Shown: piece after piece, positions 9,199-16,992 of the stretch
How positions within the stretch are numbered: the stretch's first letter is position 1
How the letters are laid out: each line of letters opens with the position of its first letter
Assembly (NCBI GenBank): GCA_942493145.1
Contig: OW818679.1
Span: forward strand, 3,038,001 to 3,102,000
Direction: 5' to 3'
Length of the DNA stretch: 64,000 nucleotides
From: ENR-C20 sp942493145
GTDB taxonomy: Bacteria > Bacillota > Clostridia > Acetivibrionales > DTU013
Made by a program: the position numbers and the translations under genes
The notes under the pieces: model-generated
Databases searched by the model: none
Seen by the model: only the letters and a program-made list of their open reading frames with translations
Told to the model about the DNA's origin: nothing

Positions 9199-10083
9199 AT
9201 GAAACAGAAAGAATCAGCAAGCAGAATAATATTTCAAATAATCAACTATACAGTGATGATCCTGTTGGCGTTTATAACACTGGCGCCTATGCTGCATGTG
9301 TTGTTTGCCTCCTTGAGCGATCCGATCAAGCTGGCACAGCATGAAGGAATAATCCTCTGGCCCCTGGGCTTCACCTTGAAGGGCTACGAGATCGTATTCA
9401 AAAATCCAAGCCTCATCAACGGTTACATAAACACCATATTCTATGTTGTTGTCGGTACGGCAATCAGCATTCTGCTGACTGCAATGGGTGCATATGGTCT
9501 TTCAAGAAAAAAACTGCTCTGGAGGAACTGGATAATGGGCATCGTGACCGTTACAATGTTCTTCAACGGCGGTCTGATTCCCACTTACATGGTCGTAAAA
9601 AATCTGAACATGATAGACACCAGGTGGGCGGTAATCATCCCGATGGCCATATCGGTATTCAACCTTATCATAATGCGAACATCCTTCCTTGAGATACCGG
9701 ACAGCCTTGAGGAATCGGCAAAGATAGACGGTGCCAACGAATTCACCATCCTGTTCAGGATAATAATCCCGCTGTCCAAGGCGGTCATTGCGGTCATTGC
9801 CCTGTTCTATGCGGTACAGATGTGGAATTCATGGTTCCAGGCGATGATATACCTGAGGGACAGGAAACTCTATCCCCTGCAGGTAATCCTGAGAGAAATT
9901 CTCGTCCAGAACGACCAGTCTTCAGTCACATATGATACGTCGACGGCAGGAAACCTGGATCTTTACAAGAATCTTGTGAAATACACCACAATAATCGTAG
10001 CAACAGCCCCAATACTTGCAATATATCCCTTCGTCCAGAAATATTTCGTAACCGGCGTTATGATCGGTTCAATAAAAGGATAG
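9199..10083 (+). CDS. ABC carbohydrate importer permease, YtcP type
   Basis: 294 residues with six helices and the EAA-loop EESAKIDGANEFTILFRIIIP near 170-190, as in YtcP/LplC-type permeases. It pairs with the gene just upstream to form the membrane channel. A very strong ribosome site (AAGGAGGAGG) precedes the ATG. The operon seems to end at the large inverted repeat that begins 7 nt after the stop. Confidence 0.92.
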   Translation: MKQKESASRIIFQIINYTVMILLAFITLAPMLHVLFASLSDPIKLAQHEGIILWPLGFTLKGYEIVFKNPSLINGYINTIFYVVVGTAISILLTAMGAYGLSRKKLLWRNWIMGIVTVTMFFNGGLIPTYMVVKNLNMIDTRWAVIIPMAISVFNLIIMRTSFLEIPDSLEESAKIDGANEFTILFRIIIPLSKAVIAVIALFYAVQMWNSWFQAMIYLRDRKLYPLQVILREILVQNDQSSVTYDTSTAGNLDLYKNLVKYTTIIVATAPILAIYPFVQKYFVTGVMIGSIKG

Positions 10084-10089
10084 AAGAAT

Positions 10090-10148
10090 AATAGGGGGAC
10101 GGTTCTCAAATCTGCCAAAAACCAGATTTTGAGAACCGTCCCCCTATT
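10090..10148. repeat. 59-bp REP-like inverted repeat
   Basis: Arms AATAGGGGGACGGTTCTC (10090-10107) and the matching GAGAACCGTCCCCCTATT (10131-10148) enclose a loop that can pair further. The GGGGGACGGTTCT core resembles REP/RAYT-type palindromes scattered in many genomes. It lies directly after the permease operon and could also act as its terminator or as an RNA-stability element. No second copy was noticed in this window. Confidence 0.65.
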
Positions 10149-10237
10149 TACCCTCTTTAACGCCTGGCGGATTCAATTCCCGACAGGCGTTTCGTTATAA
10201 TTACCGGCACCCTCACTTTTGCTTATATTTAGGAACA

Positions 10238-10266
10238 TTGACACCATAAATCCATTAATATATAAT
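10238..10266 (+). promoter_or_regulatory. Consensus sigma-A promoter of the TetR gene
   Basis: TTGACA (10238-10243), 17-nt spacer and TATAAT (10261-10266): a perfect consensus. Two TetR-type palindromes follow at 10284 and 10315, just past the expected start of transcription, which predicts strong transcription held down by its own product. Confidence 0.85.
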
Positions 10267-10283
10267 TAACATGCTATAGTAAC

Positions 10284-10326
10284 GGACAGTTGTCCTGCCA
10301 CCGGCTGTTATATCGGACAGCTGTCC
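10284..10326. promoter_or_regulatory. Pair of GGACAnnTGTCC operators, TetR leader
   Basis: GGACAGTTGTCC (10284-10295) and GGACAGCTGTCC (10315-10326), with centres 31 bp apart. The second sits in an 18-bp perfect palindrome (10312-10329). The same core occurs twice at 11091-11134 upstream of the solute-binding protein. Confidence 0.8.
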
Positions 10327-10372
10327 GATGGTCAAGCTGCTTACTAAATCTGAACAGGAGTACCGAATTGTT

Positions 10373-10969
10373 ATGACAAGTAAAGGTAAAAATTCGACCG
10401 AAATCAGCCATCACATTATAAAAACTGCCCATAACCTGTTTGAACAGTATGGCGTCAATAATGTCAGCATGCATCAGATAGCAATAACAGCAGAAGTAGG
10501 CCAGGGTACGTTATACCGTCGTTTTGCCAACAAGGCTGAATTGTGCTCCATACTAATGCAGGAAGATTATGATCAATTTATTACCAAAATGGATTTGGCT
10601 TTGAATTCTTCTGTATGTACCTCTGTAAAGGAGAAGTTTGAGAAATTCCTCTACAACTGGCTTGCCTTCCTTGACAAAGAGTATGAAATGATTGATATCA
10701 TCAGGACTGAATTCAAAACCGATCAAATGAAGGATGGCCTGGTTGGCAGCCCCTTATACCGATATTTAAACAAAAAACTGACAGAAATCATGCGCGAAGC
10801 TATTCAAAACACCCCAAAGCAGGACATCGATGTTGACTTTTTTGTGTTTACTGTAGTATCAAGTATCAATTCCTATTTGTACAATAACTTGAAAAATACA
10901 TTTTCTTATTCACTTGATGAAATATTTGATAATCTCCGCAGGATGTTCATCAATCCTTTATTTATTTAA
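10373..10969 (+). CDS. TetR/AcrR-family regulator
   Basis: 198 residues. The N-terminal TetR helix-turn-helix spans about 5-50: IIKTAHNLFEQYGVNNVSMH, then EVGQGTLYRRFANKAELCS. A helical ligand/dimer domain follows. The ATG at 10373 has AGGAG 12 nt upstream; a longer in-frame ATG at 10328 overlaps the second operator and has no ribosome site. The gene lies between the two permease genes and the binding protein, with matching palindromes before itself and before the binding protein. It therefore probably represses both and is relieved by an unknown ligand. TetR control of a sugar-type binding protein is unusual; such systems normally rely on AraC or LacI proteins. Confidence 0.92.
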   Translation: MTSKGKNSTEISHHIIKTAHNLFEQYGVNNVSMHQIAITAEVGQGTLYRRFANKAELCSILMQEDYDQFITKMDLALNSSVCTSVKEKFEKFLYNWLAFLDKEYEMIDIIRTEFKTDQMKDGLVGSPLYRYLNKKLTEIMREAIQNTPKQDIDVDFFVFTVVSSINSYLYNNLKNTFSYSLDEIFDNLRRMFINPLFI

Positions 10970-11081
10970 TCCCGTTTTTTTGAATTAAAATGCTGCTCTG
11001 ACGGGGATTAATGCACACCTCTTTCAAATCTCAATTACTAACTAAATCCTAACTATTATCATGAAATCTGTTTTTGATTAC

Positions 11082-11110
11082 TTGACTGCCGGACATCTGT
11101 CCGGTATAAT
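11082..11110 (+). promoter_or_regulatory. Sigma-A promoter of the solute-binding protein with operator in its spacer
   Basis: TTGACT (11082-11087), a 17-nt spacer and TATAAT (11105-11110). The spacer holds GGACATCTGTCC (11091-11102), so a bound TetR dimer would block RNA polymerase directly. The leader to the ATG is about 190 nt long. The gap 10970-11309 holds no gene. Confidence 0.85.
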
Positions 11111-11134
11111 AAATCATATGTAGGACAGTTGTCC
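11091..11134. promoter_or_regulatory. Pair of GGACAnnTGTCC operators upstream of the binding protein
   Basis: GGACATCTGTCC (11091-11102) and GGACAGTTGTCC (11123-11134), centres 32 bp apart. This repeats the layout seen at the TetR promoter, one site in the promoter spacer and one near the start of transcription. Confidence 0.8.
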
Positions 11135-11309
11135 GGTAAGTAGATGTCTAAGTAATTCCGCTTCATAAATACTGCTCAAAAGCATACGTTTAATGTACTA
11201 ATAATATTTATAAAATGTGTATTTTATTGTTTAAATTCATTCCAAAACAGGGCTTAAACGTTTTACTCATATAATTATCATCAAGTAAAAGAAAAAGAGG
11301 AGGAAATTT

Positions 11310-13007
11310 ATGAAAATGGCAAAGCGTATCGTTACTCTCCTGCTAGTCTGTATTTTCGCTATCTCAATGTTTGCAGGCTGCGGACAGACACAAGACCCGG
11401 GCACACAGGCAAGTACAGCAGCACCGGCAGCTACGGCAGCCGAAGCAACAGCTGCAGCAGCAACAACAGCTGAACCAGCAGCACCTGCAGAAGTCGGACC
11501 GGTTACACTCCCACTGACTGCAGAAAAATCAGAACTCTCACTCTGGTATCCCTTCCCCCCGTTCTTCTCACAGTGGTTCAAGAGCCCTGATGATGCAATG
11601 TTCTGGCAGGAACTCGAAAAAAGAACCAATGTACACATTAAGTTTGTCGTAATTTCAACTGAGACAGCAAGAGAAACCTTCAGCCTCATGGCTGCTTCAA
11701 ATGAATTTCCGGATATGATTCAGGGTGCAGTTGGACTGTATCAGGGCGGAGCCGACAAAGCGGTTGCAGACGGTGTCCTGCTTAAACTTAATGATCTTAT
11801 CGACAAGTCAGCCCCTCACTTCAAAAAGATACTTGATTCCGATCCTGTGTATAAAAAGAAAGTTTCAACAGATACAGGAAATATCGTAGAATTCAACCAG
11901 TTGGTCAAGAACTCGGATCAGAGCACAAATGCAGGTCCAATGGTGAGGCAGGACTGGATGGAAGAGCTGAATATTGCAACTCCAGTAACATATGATGATT
12001 ATTACAATATGCTGAAAGCCTTCAAGGAGAAGAAGGGTGCCGAGGCTCCCCTGTTCCTGTACCGTACCGGTATTCCGTCAAATGATTACCTCGTTCAGGG
12101 TTTTGGTGTAGCCGGCCAGCTGGATCAGACCAATATGGCGATAATGCCTTTCTACCAGGTTGATGGGAAAGTCAAGTATGGCCATATCGAACCAGGTTTC
12201 AAGGATTACATCGCCCTGATGAACAAATGGTATTCCGAAGGTCTTGTGTATAAGGACTTCTATAGTTACAAGGACAGCACAATGCCGAAAGATGACTATG
12301 TGACTACCGGCAAGTCAGGTCTCTGGTATTTCGACAACAACTTCATGACGACTTATAAGCAAAAAGCTACAGACCCCAACTTTAAGCTTGCAGGTATTCC
12401 TGACGCCGTCAAGACCCCCGGCGACAAGCTGCACCTACAATTCAGGCAGAATGAAGAGGCCGCAGGCGGTTTCTCAATCGCAGCAAGCTCCAAGAACGCA
12501 GAACTGGCAGCCAGATGGATGGATTACCTCTATTCCGACGAAGGTGCCATGCTGGCTACATGGGGTGAAGAAGGAATCTCCTACACTATGGTTGACGGCA
12601 AGCCCAAGTTTACTAAGGAAATGACGGCAGAAAACTCCAACAAGTGGCCTCCTTTCGTCTGCTTTAACAAGTATACCCTCGGTTTCGGACCTTACTTCCA
12701 GGATTACACCAGGAACTATGACGGATTACCCGAGAACGAACTGGATGCTGTCAAACAATGGACCAGCAATTCGGATAATTCATATGTAATATCCAAGCAG
12801 ATTACCCTGACCGATACAGAAGGCGCCGAATTCGCCAATAAATACTCAGACATCCAGACCTACTCCTCTGAAATGATCATCAAGTTCATCGTAGGCAAAG
12901 AGCCACTCGATAAGTTTGATGCTTTCGTTGAACAGATCAAGAAAATGGGTATCGAGGATTGCATCAAGATCAGACAGGCAGCACTGGACAGATTCAACAA
13001 CCGTTAG
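11310..13007 (+). CDS. ABC importer solute-binding lipoprotein
   Basis: 565 residues. A lipoprotein signal with lipobox F-A-G-C places the anchored Cys at 24. An Ala/Thr-rich linker (about 25-65) is followed by a long type-1 extracellular solute-binding domain of the LplA family that usually partners LplB/YtcP permeases. AGAGGAGG precedes the ATG. It would capture the substrate outside the membrane and deliver it to the permeases 1.2 kb upstream. Its promoter carries TetR-type operators, so its level is probably set separately from the permeases. The sugar is not predictable; no glycoside hydrolase lies nearby. Confidence 0.92.
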   Translation: MKMAKRIVTLLLVCIFAISMFAGCGQTQDPGTQASTAAPAATAAEATAAAATTAEPAAPAEVGPVTLPLTAEKSELSLWYPFPPFFSQWFKSPDDAMFWQELEKRTNVHIKFVVISTETARETFSLMAASNEFPDMIQGAVGLYQGGADKAVADGVLLKLNDLIDKSAPHFKKILDSDPVYKKKVSTDTGNIVEFNQLVKNSDQSTNAGPMVRQDWMEELNIATPVTYDDYYNMLKAFKEKKGAEAPLFLYRTGIPSNDYLVQGFGVAGQLDQTNMAIMPFYQVDGKVKYGHIEPGFKDYIALMNKWYSEGLVYKDFYSYKDSTMPKDDYVTTGKSGLWYFDNNFMTTYKQKATDPNFKLAGIPDAVKTPGDKLHLQFRQNEEAAGGFSIAASSKNAELAARWMDYLYSDEGAMLATWGEEGISYTMVDGKPKFTKEMTAENSNKWPPFVCFNKYTLGFGPYFQDYTRNYDGLPENELDAVKQWTSNSDNSYVISKQITLTDTEGAEFANKYSDIQTYSSEMIIKFIVGKEPLDKFDAFVEQIKKMGIEDCIKIRQAALDRFNNR

Positions 13008-13040
13008 TCTTAATTTCAACAATCATTAACCACCTTACAC

Positions 13041-13080
13041 AAAGAGGGGTGTCTGATTTAATCAGATTCCCCTCTTTATT
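13041..13080 (+). terminator. Terminator of the binding protein gene
   Basis: AAAGAGGGG (13041-13049) pairs with CCCCTCTTT (13069-13077). An inner TCTGAT/ATCAGA stem lies between, and ATTTTGT follows. It lies 34 nt past the stop. Confidence 0.8.
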
Positions 13081-13120
13081 TTGTACCCCTGCCAGGTATC
13101 CCTTTAAATATACAAATAAA

Positions 13121-13166
13121 GAATACCTCCATATCAGATATCATCAATATCTGATTGGAGGTATTC
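13121..13166 (-). terminator. Long hairpin facing the DUF1292 gene
   Basis: GAATACCTCC (13121-13130) pairs with GGAGGTATTC (13157-13166), with an inner ATCAGATAT/ATATCTGAT stem. On the minus strand it is followed by TTTATTT, fitting a terminator for the DUF1292 gene. It may also back up the convergent binding-protein terminator. Confidence 0.7.
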
Positions 13167-13222
13167 AAAAAAATTCAAACTTCAGGATGTAACAAAAACA
13201 TCGTTATTTTCACATGAATATT

Positions 13223-13516
13223 TTACTCTTCGTCTTCACCGAACTCTTCATCCATACGGGACTGGAACTCTTCAAAAACTTCGTCGAGTTCTTCATCATC
13301 CTCGATGGTAATGAATGAATCCTCACCATCCTCGTTATGTTCAATCTTGAGGATTATAATTTCCTCTTCGTCTGTTTCTTCTGCTGTTTCCTCAACGAGC
13401 GGCGCCAAAACAACATATTCATTGCCGTTCATTTCGATTGTATCAATGTGCTCGAATTCTACTTCATCCCCGTTTTCATCAACCAGAATGACGATATCGT
13501 CTCTTTCTTCTTCCAT
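13223..13516 (-). CDS. DUF1292 family acidic protein (YrzB-like)
   Basis: 97 residues, very acidic. It contains the family's ILVDENGDEVEFEHIDTIE beta region, followed by EYVVLAPL and an EEIIILKIE strand. A Glu/Asp-rich tail completes it. In Firmicutes this gene usually sits with ireB and ruvX, as here. AGGAGGG precedes the ATG. Function unknown. Confidence 0.85.
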   Translation of the reverse strand: MEEERDDIVILVDENGDEVEFEHIDTIEMNGNEYVVLAPLVEETAEETDEEEIIILKIEHNEDGEDSFITIEDDEELDEVFEEFQSRMDEEFGEDEE

Positions 13517-13641
13517 ATAAATACCCTCCTGTAATATTCTAATATTATTTTTCTTTATACCATTTTTTATGATAAACCTGCTGCACGGTTATTAATTATA
13601 CCATAGTAATTCTATAATTCCCATTATTATTTATATTGAAA

Positions 13642-13684
13642 CACCTTCAATTAATTGCAATTAATTGCATGCACTTTGAAGGTG
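13642..13684 (-). terminator. Probable terminator of ruvX
   Basis: CACCTTCAA (13642-13650) pairs with TTGAAGGTG (13676-13684), and TTTC follows on the minus strand. The loop contains a tandem ATTAATTGCA duplication. The ruvX stop is 56 nt away. Confidence 0.55.
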
Positions 13685-13739
13685 GGTATTCTTTATCTTA
13701 GAGGATGTAAGCTACTGATTCCATAAGCGTAACTTCGGG

Positions 13740-14150
13740 TTACCTGCTGTCAAGGTAACCCTGCAATATCAGGACTGCTGCTATCTGATCGACTACCTTC
13801 TTTTTCCTGGAGGCTTTCATACCTACCTCATTCATCGTACGGTGGGCTGCAACTGTCGTAAGTCTCTCATCCCACTTTTGGATTTCCACGCCGGTGCTTT
13901 GGGCCAATAGATCGATGAACTCCTGTGTCTTTTCTCCTCTTGGACCGATGGTCCCGTTCATGTTCTTCGGTAAGCCCACAATGATTTTTTCAACAGAGTT
14001 GTCTTTTACTATCTTTGTGATTCTATCAATTGCCTTGTCAATGTCAAAATGCCACTCTATTGTCTCCAGCCCCTGTGCCGTCCAGCCAAGTGGATCGCTC
14101 ATCGCAATTCCGATCCTGCTGTCTCCATAATCTATACCCATTATTCTCAA
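13740..14150 (-). CDS. ruvX: RuvX/YqgF Holliday-junction resolvase-like nuclease
   Basis: 136 residues with an RNase H-like fold. The N-terminus MGIDYGDSRIG carries the first catalytic Asp. IIVGLPKNMNG and the late VDQIAAVLILQGYLD Asp-bearing helix are also typical. The family is tied to 16S rRNA 5'-end maturation and to Holliday junction cleavage. I chose the TTG at 14150: it has GAGGG 7 nt upstream and yields the canonical start (M)RIMGIDYGD. An ATG two codons earlier sits only 1 nt after the ribosome site. Confidence 0.9.
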   Translation of the reverse strand: MRIMGIDYGDSRIGIAMSDPLGWTAQGLETIEWHFDIDKAIDRITKIVKDNSVEKIIVGLPKNMNGTIGPRGEKTQEFIDLLAQSTGVEIQKWDERLTTVAAHRTMNEVGMKASRKKKVVDQIAAVLILQGYLDSR

Positions 14151-14203
14151 TTCCATACCCTCTTTTCAAATTTTTATGCGCTTTTTCTGCGCTTATCCTA
14201 CAC

Positions 14204-15154
14204 TTAACATACCTTTATGGCAAACTGCGGACAGGAGCTGCTGCAGTATCCACACAGGACACATTTGTCCATATCTGCGCCCGCCTTGCCATTTACTATC
14301 GACATGGCGCCATGGCTGCATCTTTTCACACAATTGCCACAAGCATTACACCAATAATCAACATGCAGCCTCCTGGTCCTTTTTCCAAGGTTTGCTCTTG
14401 TCTGCTCCGGTATTTCTACACCTTCAAAAAGGCATACATTCGCGGTTACCTCTTCCGCCGACTGCATTCCTACAGCAACCGAATGTATATATGGTATATC
14501 GAGGACAAACCGCATGCATTCATCATAGTCCGACAGAAGGTTCCCGCCACCGAGAGGCTTCATACTGTATATCCCTTTGCCGTTCCTATATGCCTTTTCT
14601 ACCGCTGAAAGCATTTCCACTATACTTCCGTCACCAATACCAAGGCCTTTCATATTGACGATAGGATGAATCACATCTATGCCTGCCATATCGGAGCATG
14701 CGTCAACCACCTCAATATTATGCGTGGAAACCCCGACAGCTTTGATCCTTCCCTTCTGCTTTTCAGAAATATAATACTCCAGCGCTTCCCTATGACCACG
14801 CAGTGTCAACCTGCTCTCCTGTTCATGGAGCATGAATATGTCTATGACATCACAATCCAGCTCCTGTCGCGCTTTTTCCAGGCTGGCTGCCGCATCCCCA
14901 GCCGAATAGGCATAACACTTCGTAGCGATAACCGGGCGGTTGCCCTTCCATTTTTTAAGGGCTTCCCTTATGTGTCCGTAGGTTCCGTATAGCTCAGCCG
15001 TGTCAATGAAGCTTACGCCCCTTTCAAGTGCAGCCAGTATTACATCTGCGCCCGCGTCATATGGCAAATTCGCCTGAAGCGGACCGATTATGAGTCCGCC
15101 GAAGCATAATCTGGACACTTTGATGCCCGTTTCCCCAAGTTCTATATAATTCAT
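14204..15154 (-). CDS. Aldo/keto reductase with C-terminal bis-[4Fe-4S] ferredoxin domain
   Basis: 316 residues. An AKR barrel (about 1-250; FIDTAELYG with the catalytic Asp and Tyr, then ATKCYAY) is followed by a ferredoxin tail. The tail motifs CNACGNCVKRC and CVLCGYCSSSCP predict two [4Fe-4S] clusters. Such AKR-ferredoxin fusions are common in anaerobes and probably use reduced ferredoxin or pass electrons to it, though few have been assigned. It lies between ireB and ruvX, which are usually adjacent, so it is an insertion into a conserved operon. GAGGAT precedes the ATG. Confidence 0.9.
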   Translation of the reverse strand: MNYIELGETGIKVSRLCFGGLIIGPLQANLPYDAGADVILAALERGVSFIDTAELYGTYGHIREALKKWKGNRPVIATKCYAYSAGDAAASLEKARQELDCDVIDIFMLHEQESRLTLRGHREALEYYISEKQKGRIKAVGVSTHNIEVVDACSDMAGIDVIHPIVNMKGLGIGDGSIVEMLSAVEKAYRNGKGIYSMKPLGGGNLLSDYDECMRFVLDIPYIHSVAVGMQSAEEVTANVCLFEGVEIPEQTRANLGKRTRRLHVDYWCNACGNCVKRCSHGAMSIVNGKAGADMDKCVLCGYCSSSCPQFAIKVC

Positions 15155-15223
15155 ATTATCCTCTGCTCAATCCCCTTAGTCCAGCTTAACTATATTAGTT
15201 CATCTTATATAGTCCCATCATAC

Positions 15224-15248
15224 AAAAAAATCCCGATATAATCGGGAT
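15224..15248 (-). terminator. Terminator of ireB
   Basis: ATCCCGAT (15230-15237), 3-nt loop, ATCGGGAT (15241-15248), followed on the minus strand by seven T. It lies 17 nt beyond the ireB stop. Classic rho-independent form. Confidence 0.88.
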
Positions 15249-15264
15249 GCTTTTTTCTTGGATA

Positions 15265-15525
15265 CTAATCCTGCTTTTTATTCTCAAGATAGAACCGTAC
15301 TATCTCCTCGAGCAGTTCGTCCCTCTCAAGCCTTCTAACTACACTTCTTGCATTCATATGGCTGGTTATATATGTCGGATCACCGGACAATATGTATCCC
15401 ACTATTTGGTTAATGGGATTATACCCCTTTTCGACCAGTGCATTGTAAACTGAAAACAGTATATCTCTGGCTTCATTTTCCTTGTCTTTGTCCATTTTGA
15501 ACATCATTGTCTCACTGTTTGCCAT
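15265..15525 (-). CDS. ireB: IreB family regulatory phosphoprotein (DUF965)
   Basis: 86 residues covering the family's full length. Conserved stretches are ARDILFSVYNALVEKGYNPI, NQIVGYILSGDPTYIT and DELLEEIVRFYLE. In enterococci IreB is the substrate of the PASTA Ser/Thr kinase IreK and influences cephalosporin resistance. The N-terminal Ser/Thr residues (NSETMMF) match the phosphorylation region there. AGGAGAG precedes the ATG. The mtaB gene ends 84 nt upstream. Confidence 0.92.
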   Translation of the reverse strand: MANSETMMFKMDKDKENEARDILFSVYNALVEKGYNPINQIVGYILSGDPTYITSHMNARSVVRRLERDELLEEIVRFYLENKKQD

Positions 15526-15609
15526 CTAAAATCACTCTCCTGCCTTCAACTCCGGGAATTTCCTTTATATTAATATAATAATATATGGATAAATTTTATG
15601 CAACTTTAT

Positions 15610-16986
15610 TTACGCCTCGCCAAGAAGGTAGTCATCCTCAGCCTTCTCCATTCTAACATATTCAATATTTCCCTTCAAATCCTTATCAGAACTGCAAAGT
15701 ACACGTATATAGTTAGCGGTCAGGCCTTCGTAGAGGCGCTCTTTTTTATCAGGCTCCAGTACCTGTTTATCAGGCTGCAGCATCTTCTTATCCGACTCCG
15801 TCGTCAGTTTATCAACTTCCTGCTCAAATAGGACAGGCATGGTCTTTCCAATGAAGCTGCCGTTGAACTCAAGCATCTTACTGTTTGACATTTCAATCAG
15901 TACATTGCTTCTGCGTTCCTTCACGCCTCCGTCCACCTGCCCCTCAAAAGTAGCTGCAGGTGTGCCCTTTCTGGGCGAATACTTGAACACATGCATCCTG
16001 GCAAAGGAAATCTCTCCGGCAAAACGAATTGTCTCAGCAAACTCTTCTTCTGTCTCTCCCGGGAAGCCGGTCATAATATCCGTTGTTATTGCAACCTCGG
16101 GAATGTACTGTCTAAGCAATGCCACTGCCTTCCTGTAGAAAGCGGTGTCATACTTGCGGTTCATACGTTTCAGTGTCGCATCGCAGCCGCTCTGCAAGGA
16201 AATATGATAATGAGGACACAGCTTTCCCAATCTCGAGGCCTCAGCCACGAACTCATCGGTGATAGTCCCCGGTTCAACCGATCCCAGCCTTATCCTGCTG
16301 ATATCCTTGATTTCATGCACAGCCTTTATCAGTCCTATGAGCGATGCATCTTTGAGGTCCTTTCCATATGAAGCCAGATGGATTCCCGTCAGTACAACCT
16401 CCCTGAAACCGTTCTCAGCCAGCTTGCGCACCTCTGCCAGTACATCTTCTTCCTGTCTGCTTCTCACGGGCCCTCTGGCATATGGGATGATACAGTAGGC
16501 ACAAAACTGGCTGCACCCGTCCTGTACCTTTATATAAGCCCTCGTCCTGCTTTGATGGCCGCCGACATGCAGATCCTCAAACTCCCTGTTATGCATGATA
16601 TCGCCTACAACATTGATTTTTGAGCCCCTGTCCGCATATTCCCCAATCAGCTCCAGTATCCTTCCGCGTTCCCTGGTGCCTATTACCACGTCAACGCCAG
16701 GGATACCTTCGACTTCTTCCGGTGCAGTCTGCGAATAACAGCCTGCTACGGCCACAATTGCATCGCTGTTGAGCGTTTTTGCCCGTCTGATAATCTGGCG
16801 CGATTTCCTGGCGCTCAGTCCTGTAACGGTACATGTATTTATAACATAGACATCTGCTATCGTGTCGAATTCTACTATTTTATAACCGGCATCCTTGAAT
16901 ATTTCGGTCATTGCTTCCGTCTCATATTGATTCACCTTACAGCCTAATGTATAAAAGGATACGGTTTTCATTTGCTTTTTATCCAA
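15610..16986 (-). CDS. mtaB: tRNA ct6A/t6A37 methylthiotransferase MtaB
   Basis: 458 residues. An N-terminal UPF0004 domain has three cluster cysteines (YTLGCKVNQYE, VINTCTVTG, VAGCYSQ). The radical-SAM core has CSQFCAYC, and a TRAM domain closes the protein. It converts t6A37 to ms2t6A37 in tRNAs for ANN codons. The start is a TTG whose ribosome site AGGTGAT overlaps the ubiX stop TGA (translational coupling); an ATG five codons later has no such site. Before the TRAM core a 21-bp tandem repeat (15745-15828) adds about 25 residues in the pattern xxLxPDK. That insert is absent from what I know of the family, and the gene stays open. Confidence 0.93.
   Translation of the reverse strand: MDKKQMKTVSFYTLGCKVNQYETEAMTEIFKDAGYKIVEFDTIADVYVINTCTVTGLSARKSRQIIRRAKTLNSDAIVAVAGCYSQTAPEEVEGIPGVDVVIGTRERGRILELIGEYADRGSKINVVGDIMHNREFEDLHVGGHQSRTRAYIKVQDGCSQFCAYCIIPYARGPVRSRQEEDVLAEVRKLAENGFREVVLTGIHLASYGKDLKDASLIGLIKAVHEIKDISRIRLGSVEPGTITDEFVAEASRLGKLCPHYHISLQSGCDATLKRMNRKYDTAFYRKAVALLRQYIPEVAITTDIMTGFPGETEEEFAETIRFAGEISFARMHVFKYSPRKGTPAATFEGQVDGGVKERRSNVLIEMSNSKMLEFNGSFIGKTMPVLFEQEVDKLTTESDKKMLQPDKQVLEPDKKERLYEGLTANYIRVLCSSDKDLKGNIEYVRMEKAEDDYLLGEA
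15745..15828. repeat. Four 21-bp tandem repeats inside mtaB
   Basis: Units begin at 15745, 15766, 15787 and 15808 with TTTATC or CTTATC, exactly 21 bp apart, so each adds seven residues in frame. Units 1 and 2 share TTTATCAGGCT; units 3 and 4 are more worn, which suggests stepwise duplication. Confidence 0.85.
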
Positions 16987-16992
16987 AAATTA

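Noticed and set aside
11186..11261. ACGTTTAA and TTAAACGT, 60 nt apart in the binding-protein leader
   Set aside because: Short arms with long spacing in AT-rich DNA; could easily be chance.
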